NCBI GenBank assembly: GCA_002448235.1 | Contig: DIXF01000005.1 | Span: forward strand, 248,001-312,000 | Reading direction: 5' to 3' | From: Syntrophaceae bacterium UBA6087 | Lineage (GTDB): Bacteria > Desulfobacterota > Desulfomonilia > UBA1062 | DNA length: 64,000 bases | Shown here: piece by piece, positions 8,900 through 16,673 of the stretch | Numbering within the stretch: the first letter of the stretch is position 1 | Layout: each line of letters begins with the position of its first letter | The notes under the pieces: model-generated | Database searches by the model: none | What the model was told of the DNA's origin: nothing | What the model saw: the letters and a program-made list of their open reading frames with translations, nothing else | Translations under genes and position numbers: made by a program

Positions 8900-10076
8900 A
8901 GCCAGGCTTGTTCCCTTTGCCGACGAGCAGACTATTCTTTCGTGCGGAGTCGACCCGGCATCGTTGCCCTATATGGTTCCCAAGCTTACCCATAGGAACC
9001 TTCTGCTCGAAGGCATCAGGCCTTTTGCAGCGAACATCCTCAAGCAGAGCATGCTTTCGCTCGGCGGTGATGCCGCTGTTCACCGGAATGCGATTTCCGG
9101 AAAGGCCGATGTTTCGAACTGTCTGCTCATGGGAGATCTCAGGCACTACAAGCGCCTAGTGGAAAAGCTTGCATCTCAACACAGCCTTGAAACTATAAAG
9201 GAAACCATCGAAGAACAGATCTTCCGTGAGACAAAAGGACTGACCCTTTCCTTATGCGCTCATGATTACTCCTGGACAGATGCCCCTGTGATCATGGGCA
9301 TACTCAATGTAACGCCGGATTCTTTTTCAGACGGGGGGGTATGGAACGACCCATATCGGGCGCTTGACCATGCACTCCGGATGGCAGAGGAGGGAGCCGA
9401 CATCATCGATGTCGGGGGTGAATCGTCCAGGCCGGGAGCAGAGAGCATCGATGCCCGTGAAGAGACTGCGCGCATTGTTCCGGTTATTGAGAAGATCGCA
9501 TCGCGGGTAAGCCTCCCGGTCAGCATCGACACGAGAAACGCAGCCACAGCGGAAGCAGCAATCGGGGCAGGTGCATGTATGATAAATGATATCAGTGCGC
9601 TTTCTCACGATCCCCGCATGCTTGATATAGCAAAAAAGTCGGGCGCCGGAATCATCCTGATGCACATGCGTGGAAGCCCGGAAACCATGCAGAATAATAC
9701 AGAGTATGTCGATATCGTTCATGAAGTTTACTCATATCTGGAAGAGAAAGTCTCGCAGTGCCTCGAAGCCGGAATCGATCGGAAATCCATCCTTGTCGAT
9801 CCCGGTATAGGGTTCGGGAAAGACCTCAAGGGAAATTTACGCCTTGTCCGCAGTATCTCCGAGTTCAGATCGCTTCGGGTTCCGGTCGTCCTCGGACACT
9901 CGAGGAAGTCCTTTATCGGCTCTGTACTCGATGTCTCTGTCGATCAGAGGCAGGAAGGCACGGATGCGATAAGCTCGTGGGCAGTCATCGAGGGTATCGA
10001 CGTTCTGCGTGTCCATGATGTCGGGAGAACAGGGCGAATCAAGAAAATGATCCTGGCGGTGAAGGACCTCTCATGA
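8856..10076 (+). CDS. folP: Dihydropteroate synthase with N-terminal extension
   Basis: Condenses 6-hydroxymethyl-dihydropterin pyrophosphate with p-aminobenzoate in folate synthesis. The catalytic TIM barrel starts about residue 140 and shows the family motifs GILNVTPDSFSDGG, DVGGESSRPGAE, SIDTR, NDIS, DPGIGFGK and GHSRKSFIG. Before it lies an extra region of about 135 residues, containing ANILKQSMLSLGGDAAV, that classical FolP proteins lack. This long form occurs in a subset of bacteria and its role is unclear to me. ATG 8856 has an AGAGG site 6 bases upstream; TTG 8892 is an alternative. The start lies inside the end of ftsH and the end overlaps acpS by 4 bases. Confidence 0.9.
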   Translation: MALRSTKSSRKGLLRARLVPFADEQTILSCGVDPASLPYMVPKLTHRNLLLEGIRPFAANILKQSMLSLGGDAAVHRNAISGKADVSNCLLMGDLRHYKRLVEKLASQHSLETIKETIEEQIFRETKGLTLSLCAHDYSWTDAPVIMGILNVTPDSFSDGGVWNDPYRALDHALRMAEEGADIIDVGGESSRPGAESIDAREETARIVPVIEKIASRVSLPVSIDTRNAATAEAAIGAGACMINDISALSHDPRMLDIAKKSGAGIILMHMRGSPETMQNNTEYVDIVHEVYSYLEEKVSQCLEAGIDRKSILVDPGIGFGKDLKGNLRLVRSISEFRSLRVPVVLGHSRKSFIGSVLDVSVDQRQEGTDAISSWAVIEGIDVLRVHDVGRTGRIKKMILAVKDLS

Positions 10077-10453
10077 TTGTTGGTATGGGTATTGATATCG
10101 TAGCTATTCAAAGGATAGAATCCCTCCTGGAAAGGTTCGGTGACAGGTTCCTCCGTCGCGTATTCACGGAAGGCGAGATCGATTACTGCAAGGGAAAACG
10201 TAATCCTTCTCCTCACCTTTCAGCACGCTTTGCCGCAAAAGAAGCCGCATCAAAGGCTTTGGGTACAGGATACGCAAACGGCATCAGGTTTATTGATATC
10301 GAGGTAACCAGAGACCGTGCCCGGCCGTCTCTCCTTCTTCATAACAAGGCCCGGGAGCTGGCAGGGCATATCGGAGTGTGCCGTATGCACATAAGCATTT
10401 CTCATGATCGCCTCTATGCCGCAGCAACGGTTATTCTCGAAGATACCGACTGA
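10073..10453 (+). CDS. acpS: Holo-[acyl-carrier-protein] synthase
   Basis: A 126-residue 4'-phosphopantetheinyl transferase that converts apo-ACP to holo-ACP using coenzyme A. The N-terminal GIDIV motif (metal-binding Asp) and the RFAAKEAASKALGTG motif (metal-binding Glu and CoA-contacting Lys) are both present, and the length is standard for AcpS. The ATGA overlap with folP indicates coupling. A hairpin with perfect 7-base arms lies between its stop and tsaE. Confidence 0.94.
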   Translation: MIVGMGIDIVAIQRIESLLERFGDRFLRRVFTEGEIDYCKGKRNPSPHLSARFAAKEAASKALGTGYANGIRFIDIEVTRDRARPSLLLHNKARELAGHIGVCRMHISISHDRLYAAATVILEDTD

Positions 10454-10518
10454 TTTTTTCTCTGGTTAATACACCTGGTGCCCTGGTACACTGTTACCCG
10501 CATCGATAAAGAGATACG

Positions 10519-10535
10519 CTCGAATTTCATTCGAG
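10519..10535. repeat. Small perfect hairpin between acpS and tsaE
   Basis: CTCGAAT and ATTCGAG arms of 7 bases are separated by 3 bases. The hairpin ends 24 bases before the tsaE start codon, just upstream of a GAGG ribosome-binding site. There is no U-tract; it may modulate tsaE translation or mRNA ends. Confidence 0.4.
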
Positions 10536-10559
10536 TATACCACGATAGAGGAAGCAGCG

Positions 10560-11039
10560 ATGTTGAAATACATCAGCAACAGTCCTGAAGAAACGAGATT
10601 CTTGGGCAAAAGCATCGGGGAAAGACTGCAAGGGGGCGAGATCATACTTCTGCACGGCGACCTCGGTGCAGGGAAAACCCTTTTGGCAAAGGGTATTGCA
10701 GAAGGACTGGGCATTGAAGGCTCGACAACTGTTGTGAGCCCGAGTTTCACTCTGGTGAACATCTACAAAGCAAGGCTTGACATAGTCCATGTAGATCTCT
10801 ATAGGCTAAACTCTGACGAGATTTATGATCTTGGGTTGGAAGATTACATGGATCTGGAGCATATAATGGTTGTTGAATGGGCGGAGAAGGCCCCGCTTTT
10901 CTTTTCAAACCAGACTCTTGATATCACCATCGAATATACGGGTGATGCTTCCCGCGCAATCGTCCTGGAATCTCAGAAACCCTCCTTGATCCATCGTCTT
11001 CAGGAGTCTTTGAAAATGACACTTAGGGATAAGAAATGA
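10560..11039 (+). CDS. tsaE: tRNA threonylcarbamoyladenosine biosynthesis ATPase TsaE
   Basis: A 159-residue P-loop protein required with TsaB, TsaC and TsaD to form t6A37 in ANN-decoding tRNAs. The Walker A motif GDLGAGKT lies near residue 34, a VSPSFTLVN switch-like segment follows, and the VDLYRL and VVEWAEK motifs characteristic of TsaE are present. It starts behind a GAGG site. Its length is at the normal value for the family. No TsaB or TsaD gene is in the window. Confidence 0.93.
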   Translation: MLKYISNSPEETRFLGKSIGERLQGGEIILLHGDLGAGKTLLAKGIAEGLGIEGSTTVVSPSFTLVNIYKARLDIVHVDLYRLNSDEIYDLGLEDYMDLEHIMVVEWAEKAPLFFSNQTLDITIEYTGDASRAIVLESQKPSLIHRLQESLKMTLRDKK

Positions 11040-11098
11040 CTGCAGCGATGAGAGCACCTTTTACAAGCAGGGTCTGTACCCTTTAAGGGAAGCGCTTT

Positions 11099-12325
11099 AT
11101 GGGAATGGTTGTCCAGAAATACGGCGGCACATCGGTCGGCAGCTTGGAAAAAATAGCTGCCGTAGCGGGGAAAGTTGCAAAACGATACCGGGAGGGGAAC
11201 AGCGTTGTTGTGGTGGTGTCTGCCATGTCAGGCGAGACGGACAGGCTCATCGGTCTGGCCAGACGGTTATCGCCCAAGCCCGACGTAAGGGAAATGGATG
11301 TCCTGGTTTCCACAGGCGAGCAGGTGACTATCTCCCTGCTTGCAATGTCGCTGAAGGACTTAGGAGTCCCTGCAAGGTCGTTGCTGGCTCACCAGATCAA
11401 TATCGTAACGGACAACGCCTACACAAAAGCCCGTATCGTCCACGTTGAGCTCGAAATGATCAGGAAGGTTCTGGACTCGGGCGAAGTTGCCGTAGTAGCG
11501 GGATTCCAGGGCGTGACAGAAGGGAGAGACGTCACTACTCTTGGCAGAGGGGGATCCGATACTTCTGCAGTTGCAATGGCTGCTGTTCTGAACGCCGATG
11601 TCTGCGAGATATACACCGATGTAGATGGAGTCTACACCTGTGATCCCAACATCTGCGAGAAAGCCAGAAGGCTTGATAAAATTTCTTATGACGAGATGCT
11701 CGAAATGGCATCCCTGGGAGCCAAGGTGCTCCAGACACGCTCTGTTGAATTTGCGAAAAAATATAATGTACCGATTCTGGTCAAGAGCGCTTTTTCGGAC
11801 GAAGGGGGCACCTTGACCACTACGGAGGATAAGGACATGGAAAAGGAAGTTGTTTCCGGGGTTACCTATGATCGCAATGAAGCCCGCATCACACTGCTGG
11901 GACTCCAGGACAGACCGGGTATAGCTGCTTCTGTTTTCACTGCCCTGGCCGAAGAGAATATCAATGTCGACATGATCATCCAGAATTCTTCTGCGGACGG
12001 CAAGTTTGCCGACTTGAGTTTCACTGTTACGAAGACCGATTATGACAAGGCCCTGGAGATGGTACGGAAAATGCTCCCCGACTTGGGAGCCCGGGATGTA
12101 GTAGGAGATACGTCGGTTGCAAAAATATCCATCGTCGGAGTCGGGATGAGATCGCATGCCGGTGTTGCTTCACGGATGTTCGAGGCACTTTCAGGGGTCG
12201 GCATCAATATAATCATGATCTCCACCTCGGAGATCAAAGTCTCGTGTGTAATCGATGAAAAATTCATGGAGTTGGGTGTGCGAGTTCTCCATGAGGCGTT
12301 CGAACTTGAGAAGGAAAAGCAGTGA
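11099..12325 (+). CDS. lysC: Aspartate kinase
   Basis: Phosphorylates aspartate, the first step toward lysine, threonine, methionine and diaminopimelate. KYGGTSVG at residues 6-13 is the nucleotide/substrate-binding signature, followed by the kinase domain (STGEQV, GRGGSDTSA). Two ACT domains follow from about residue 265 (DRPGIAASVF; GMRSHAGVASRMF), the usual site of feedback inhibition. The 408-residue length is that of the monofunctional class with tandem ACT domains. ATG 11099 follows AAGGGA by 8 bases. The stop overlaps the GTG start of cimA by 4 bases. Confidence 0.95.
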   Translation: MGMVVQKYGGTSVGSLEKIAAVAGKVAKRYREGNSVVVVVSAMSGETDRLIGLARRLSPKPDVREMDVLVSTGEQVTISLLAMSLKDLGVPARSLLAHQINIVTDNAYTKARIVHVELEMIRKVLDSGEVAVVAGFQGVTEGRDVTTLGRGGSDTSAVAMAAVLNADVCEIYTDVDGVYTCDPNICEKARRLDKISYDEMLEMASLGAKVLQTRSVEFAKKYNVPILVKSAFSDEGGTLTTTEDKDMEKEVVSGVTYDRNEARITLLGLQDRPGIAASVFTALAEENINVDMIIQNSSADGKFADLSFTVTKTDYDKALEMVRKMLPDLGARDVVGDTSVAKISIVGVGMRSHAGVASRMFEALSGVGINIIMISTSEIKVSCVIDEKFMELGVRVLHEAFELEKEKQ

Positions 12326-13902
12326 GAAAGATTGAAATCTACGACACCACGCTCAGGGATGGCGCCCAGTCCGAGGATGTACACTTCTCGCTGGACGACA
12401 AACGCGATATCGCACTGAAGCTCGATCAGCTGGGTGTGGACTTTATTGAAGCAGGATGGCCCGGTGCAAATCCAAAGGATGGAATGCTGTTCTCCACCCT
12501 CCGGAACATAAAACTGGACCATGCAAAGGTCTTTGCCTTCGGCAGCACCTGCAAGCCGGGCAAGTCACCCGAAAAGGACAGGATGATCCGGGAACTGATC
12601 GATGCCCGCCCCGATGGAGTGACGATTTTCGGCAAGTCCTGGGATACCCATATTACCGGCCAGGGAGGCCTGGGCTGCACCGTGGAAGAAAACCTGCGTA
12701 TCATCAGGGAATCCGTAGCTTACCTCAAGTCTCATTTTCTCCAGGTGTTCTTTGACGCCGAGCATTTTTTCGACGGGTTCAAAAATAATCGTGAATATGC
12801 GACCGCCGTGTTGAAGGCCGCCGCAGAAGGCGGTGCAGGAAAGATTGTCCTCTGCGATACGAACGGGGGGAGCATCCCCTCGGATATCTCCGCTGCCGTA
12901 GCTTTTGTAAGGGACTCCCTCAGGGTACCTCTGGGGATCCATTGCCACAATGACGGCGACCTTGCGGTAGCCAACACGATAGCAGCCGCGCAGGCCGGCG
13001 TTGATCATGTACAGGGCACGATCAACGGCCTCGGCGAGAGATGCGGAAATGCGAATATCTGTTCGATCATACCGAACTTGAGCCTCAAGATGAACTGCAT
13101 GACCATACCAACGGAAAACATGAGACTGCTCAGCGAAGTCTCCCGTTTTGTAAGCGACATCAGCAACCTGTCACATAACAAACACCAGCCTTATGTAGGA
13201 GAATCGGCTTTCGCCCACAAGGCAGGTATCCATGTAAGCGCCGTCATCAATAATCCCTTCACCTATGAACACATGGACCCCGTCCTGGTTGGGAATCAGA
13301 GGCGGGTCCTGGTCTCGGATCAGGCGGGAAAGAGCAATATTTTATTCAAGGCCCGGGAATTCAATGTAGACCTTGCGAAGGATGATACTACCGCGAACCA
13401 AATCGTAAAGATCATCAAGGACCTTGAGAATTGCGGGTTCCAGTTCGAAGGCGCCGACGCCTCTCTGGAGCTGCTTATGAAAAAGGCAATGGGGATGCAC
13501 GTACGCTCTTTCAGTCTGAAGGGGTTCCGTGTGAACACCGAGCGCAGGAGCGATGATACGGATCCCATGTCAGAGGCCACCATCATGATCGAGGTGGATG
13601 GAAGCACCGAGCATACGGCAGCTATGGGAAACGGCCCGGTCAATGCACTTGACAGAGCCCTGCGGAAGGCGCTCAAAAAATTTTACCCGAGTATCGAGGA
13701 TGTCGAGCTCCTTGACTATAAGGTCAGGGTAATCTCTTCAAAAACAGGGACGGAATCCGTTGTCCGGGTCCTTATAGAATCCGGCGACAAGAAAGATCAC
13801 TGGAATACGGTAGGCGTATCCAGCAATATCATCGAGGCATCATGGATGGCCCTTGTAGACAGCATGGACTACAAGCTGTACAAAGATTCCAAAAGCCGGT
13901 AG
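12322..13902 (+). CDS. cimA: (R)-citramalate synthase
   Basis: Condenses pyruvate and acetyl-CoA to citramalate, the entry to a threonine-independent isoleucine route. The 526-residue protein has the DRE-TIM barrel motifs: YDTTLRDGAQ near the N-terminus, HCHNDGDLAVANT with the metal-binding HxH type motif, and GTINGLGERCGNAN. A LeuA-type regulatory dimerisation domain fills the last 150 residues. The EAGWPGANPKD segment is typical of the CimA clade rather than isopropylmalate synthase. The GTG start overlaps the lysC stop, so aspartate-pathway and isoleucine synthesis appear co-expressed. Confidence 0.9.
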   Translation: MRKIEIYDTTLRDGAQSEDVHFSLDDKRDIALKLDQLGVDFIEAGWPGANPKDGMLFSTLRNIKLDHAKVFAFGSTCKPGKSPEKDRMIRELIDARPDGVTIFGKSWDTHITGQGGLGCTVEENLRIIRESVAYLKSHFLQVFFDAEHFFDGFKNNREYATAVLKAAAEGGAGKIVLCDTNGGSIPSDISAAVAFVRDSLRVPLGIHCHNDGDLAVANTIAAAQAGVDHVQGTINGLGERCGNANICSIIPNLSLKMNCMTIPTENMRLLSEVSRFVSDISNLSHNKHQPYVGESAFAHKAGIHVSAVINNPFTYEHMDPVLVGNQRRVLVSDQAGKSNILFKAREFNVDLAKDDTTANQIVKIIKDLENCGFQFEGADASLELLMKKAMGMHVRSFSLKGFRVNTERRSDDTDPMSEATIMIEVDGSTEHTAAMGNGPVNALDRALRKALKKFYPSIEDVELLDYKVRVISSKTGTESVVRVLIESGDKKDHWNTVGVSSNIIEASWMALVDSMDYKLYKDSKSR

Positions 13903-13992
13903 CAACAAACACCCATTACAACCTTAAGCCTGCCTCTGTTCTATCCGATAAGATACATAAGAAGAAGCGATACAGGTTGGAAAGGGGCGGAT

Positions 13993-14271
13993 ATGTATAA
14001 GGAAAACCAGAAAATAGAATTCCAGGGGTTGCGGAAATGGATGAAGCAGGGTGAATATATCATATCCACCATTGCCGATGATGGGACCATCTGGACCTTT
14101 ACCAGCCGGACAATGCCCATATTCGACTTCGGGAATACCAAGATCTTTCAGGCCCAGGAATCCGGAATAGCCGAGGTCAGAGGGGTCGAGCGAGGAGATG
14201 AGCTCTACTTCTCGATTCAGGGGATAAAGGTTTCCAAAATATACGACTTCTTCTATCAGGAAGATCTATAA
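13993..14271 (+). CDS. Small protein of unknown function
   Basis: An acidic soluble protein of 92 residues with no signal peptide or membrane segment and no family I recognise. Aromatic residues and alternating beta-strand-like segments suggest a small beta-rich fold. It has its own ATG behind an AAAGGGG purine tract and is followed 26 bases later by a strong terminator, which supports a real monocistronic or operon-terminal gene. No functional partner is evident. Confidence 0.6.
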   Translation: MYKENQKIEFQGLRKWMKQGEYIISTIADDGTIWTFTSRTMPIFDFGNTKIFQAQESGIAEVRGVERGDELYFSIQGIKVSKIYDFFYQEDL

Positions 14272-14297
14272 CCGAAAGTCACCGAAAGATACGCTCT

Positions 14298-14327
14298 AAA
14301 GGAGAGGATGTTCCTCTCCTTTTTTTA
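14298..14327. terminator. Strong bidirectional intrinsic terminator
   Basis: An 11-bp perfect stem (14298-14308 with 14312-14322) and 3-base loop, with a T-run after the right arm and an A-run before the left arm. It serves the plus-strand gene ending at 14271 and the minus-strand gene ending at 14325. Confidence 0.9.
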
Positions 14328-14546
14328 TTTCCAGAATATCCCCAGCAGGATTGAGGCAATGGTCATACACATAATCCATAAAGGAGTCTTTGATCTGTTG
14401 GTATCACGGGAAACCTGACTGTACTCTATGAGAATGAATATTGCGACGGTGATGAACACGGCCCCGGTGGAGTACAGGTTCATTCGGGAAACGATCCCGA
14501 TTCCCATCCAGATACACAGCGGGATGTAGAGAATTATCCAAACCAT
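14325..14546 (-). CDS. Small hydrophobic membrane protein of unknown function
   Basis: A 73-residue protein, almost entirely hydrophobic, with about two or three membrane helices separated by a short polar segment (QVSRDTNRSK). No family is recognised. The ATG has an AGAGG ribosome-binding site 5 bases upstream on the minus strand, and the stop lies at the bidirectional terminator. Both support a real gene. Confidence 0.55.
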   Translation of the reverse strand: MVWIILYIPLCIWMGIGIVSRMNLYSTGAVFITVAIFILIEYSQVSRDTNRSKTPLWIMCMTIASILLGIFWK

Positions 14547-14707
14547 GAAGACCTCTATATCATAAAGATTCTCTTAAGAGAATTCCTCAAAGAGATTTTG
14601 TCGCCTCTTGATGATTTCAGGTGACCGCATTACCATTCTTTTTACAATGCCCCCGGTGTTTTTATCCTTGATATTTTTGGTCATCCATGAGATAGGGGGG
14701 CAAATCG

Positions 14708-14780
14708 GAGCCAGTAGCTCAGCCGGTAGAGCATCGGACTTTTAATCCGGTGGCCGAGGGTTCGAACCCCTCCTGGCTCA
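14708..14780 (+). tRNA. tRNA-Lys (anticodon TTT)
   Basis: A full cloverleaf is visible: acceptor arms GAGCCAG/CTGGCTC, a D arm with GCTCAGCCGGTAGAGC, an anticodon loop CTTTTAA reading TTT, and a T arm with GGTTCGAACCC. The discriminator is A and CCA is not encoded. Confidence 0.95.
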
Positions 14781-14786
14781 CTGTAT

Positions 14787-14862
14787 GACCCCATCGTCTA
14801 GAGGCCCAGGACATCGCCCTTTCACGGCGACGGCGGGGGTTCGAATCCCCCTGGGGTCGCCA
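14787..14862 (+). tRNA. tRNA-Glu (anticodon TTC)
   Basis: Acceptor arms GACCCCA/TGGGGTC, anticodon loop CTTTCAC reading TTC, T arm with GGGTTCGAATCCCC, discriminator G and an encoded CCA end. It follows tRNA-Lys after 6 bases, so the two are probably one transcript. Confidence 0.95.
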
Positions 14863-14900
14863 ATTCTTTCAAGGAGGGGTTACGGTCAACCCGTAAACCC

Positions 14901-15854
14901 TTATTTTTCTTCCTTGTTGATGAGATCGGAGAAAAGATTCACCAGATCCGGATCAAGAACGTTTTCTTTCATGGAAATGAGCATTTCCAGGGCCTTGTTC
15001 TTATCATAAGCTTTCCGGTACGGCCGTTCGGTTGTCAATGCATCGTAGATGTCTGCCACTGCAACGATTCTAGCCTCCAACGGAATCTCTCCGCTCCCCT
15101 TTAATCCCGAAGGGTACCCTTTCCCGTCATAACGCTCATGGTGATACAGGATAATGTTTACGATTGTTTCAGGAAGCCGCGCCTTTCTTGCAACATCCGC
15201 GCCCCACATGGGGTGATTCCTCACAATATGGATCTCTGCATCATCAAGGGGCCCTTCGTAGTTGAGGATGTTTTCCGAAACTCCAATTTTGCCGCAGTCA
15301 TGCAGCCAGCTCCCGTATCGTATCGCCTTGAGACTCTTGTCGTTTAGGTCAAGCTTGCTTCCTATGGAGACGGCATATTCTGCAACCCTCTCCGAATGGC
15401 CTTTCGTGTACGGGTCTTTCAGCTCAAGGGCGCGTACGAGAGAAAGCATGGCGGCATCATCGCCTTTGACAATCGATTTGATGAGCCGATAGCGTTTCAG
15501 GGCGTCCGTCACGAGCTCGACGAGTTGGGTATTTTCCCAGGGCTTTACGATAAACCTGAAGACTTCTACCCGGTTTATCGCATCTATTGCTGTTTCAAGA
15601 TCTGCAAATCCGGTCATAAGGATCTTCACGGTGTCGGGAGACATTGCTTTGATCCGGGAGAGCAGCTCAAGTCCCATCATTCCCGGCATGTGCTGATCCG
15701 AGACGATTACTGCAACCTCGTGGCTTTTCACTTTTTCGAGGGCTTCTTCAGCATTCTTTGCCGTGAGTATCCGGACCTCGTGCTGTTCGAACACAGCTTC
15801 GGCCACATCAAGGATGCAATCTTCATCGTCAACAAAAAGTACGTATTCACCCAT
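14901..15854 (-). CDS. Response regulator with HD-GYP phosphodiesterase domain
   Basis: A 317-residue two-domain protein. The N-terminal receiver domain (about 1-120) has the acidic pair DDED, phosphoacceptor Asp in VSDQHMPG and the switch Thr/Lys in TGF and KPW. The HD-GYP domain follows (about 135-310) with HSERVA, the HD pair in LHDCGKIG, HHERYDGKGYPSGL containing GYP, and ADIYDALTTERPYR. HD-GYP domains hydrolyse cyclic-di-GMP, so phosphorylation by an unidentified kinase probably lowers the second messenger. It lies next to the pilB-T-C locus, and c-di-GMP commonly controls pili; the link here is inference. No histidine kinase is adjacent. Confidence 0.93.
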   Translation of the reverse strand: MGEYVLFVDDEDCILDVAEAVFEQHEVRILTAKNAEEALEKVKSHEVAVIVSDQHMPGMMGLELLSRIKAMSPDTVKILMTGFADLETAIDAINRVEVFRFIVKPWENTQLVELVTDALKRYRLIKSIVKGDDAAMLSLVRALELKDPYTKGHSERVAEYAVSIGSKLDLNDKSLKAIRYGSWLHDCGKIGVSENILNYEGPLDDAEIHIVRNHPMWGADVARKARLPETIVNIILYHHERYDGKGYPSGLKGSGEIPLEARIVAVADIYDALTTERPYRKAYDKNKALEMLISMKENVLDPDLVNLFSDLINKEEK

Positions 15855-16138
15855 TTAAGTATCTTCCTCGTCCAAACCGTGGAAAATAATTAATGGAATC
15901 TCTCTGCCATATCAATAGGAAGGGACCGACCTGCCGGCGCATGGCCTACAGGGCTGGAAAACAATACCGGCACGTCCTTGGGCTGGGTTTGTCCACGATA
16001 TCTGTCTTCGTATCATTGCGGAAATCCTTTAGATCCTGCCGGGAATTCTTTCCAATGTTTCTTTTTCGTCCTGAGTGGAACGCTTCGCTCAAGAAAGAAC
16101 ACATGGATATGTCTGATGACTTATGGTAAAAGGATGGC

Positions 16139-16489
16139 ATGCTTTCCCCCGGTGATGTGGTTGCAATCTATGTCGACAATACCCCTTCAGTTTATGCACG
16201 GATAGAAACGGTCGCGTCTGATATCAAACCGCATTGGTTCCAGGTACGGCTGCTTTTCTTAAGCTTCCCTCCTCAAGAGGCCACCTGGATTCTCCGGGAA
16301 GAATACTTGAAAGGCTCCGAGTTTACGATGAGAGACATACCTATGAAAATAGTACCCTTGGCTAAGCCGGAGACAGATGATGCCCCCGTTCTTCGTAAAC
16401 AGCAAGACAGATCGGATGCAGGCAGCGTTGTATCGTTTGAAAAGTTTCGCAAAAAAAAGCACGGGCAAGACCCGGAAGAGATCTCTTAA
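16139..16489 (+). CDS. Small soluble protein of unknown function upstream of pilB
   Basis: A 116-residue protein with no signal peptide or membrane helix. The first 75 residues look like a compact beta-rich domain (alternating hydrophobics, YVDNTPSVYARIE), followed by a charged, lysine-rich tail. ATG 16139 has an AAGGA ribosome-binding site. I do not recognise the family. The length, codon use and position before pilB suggest a real gene, perhaps accessory to pilus or c-di-GMP control, but nothing in the sequence shows this. Confidence 0.6.
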   Translation: MLSPGDVVAIYVDNTPSVYARIETVASDIKPHWFQVRLLFLSFPPQEATWILREEYLKGSEFTMRDIPMKIVPLAKPETDDAPVLRKQQDRSDAGSVVSFEKFRKKKHGQDPEEIS

Positions 16490-16673
16490 GAGAATTTTCT
16501 CACCAAAAGGTTCGAAATCTGCCATCCTTGAACTTGAGCTGCCTGTTCCCAGGTCTTCCAGGGCCGTGTCAGCTTCACACGGGAAATACGCTTTTTGACG
16601 TTTTAACAAGGCTTGGACACGATCGTTAAAGTGGAGAATCCCATATGCCGATAGGCATTACCAAGGTGGTTTA

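Noticed and set aside
15893..16129. 78-codon frame between the HD-GYP regulator and the small unknown gene
   Set aside because: No good ribosome-binding site or recognisable feature, and it overlaps other chance frames in the same gap.
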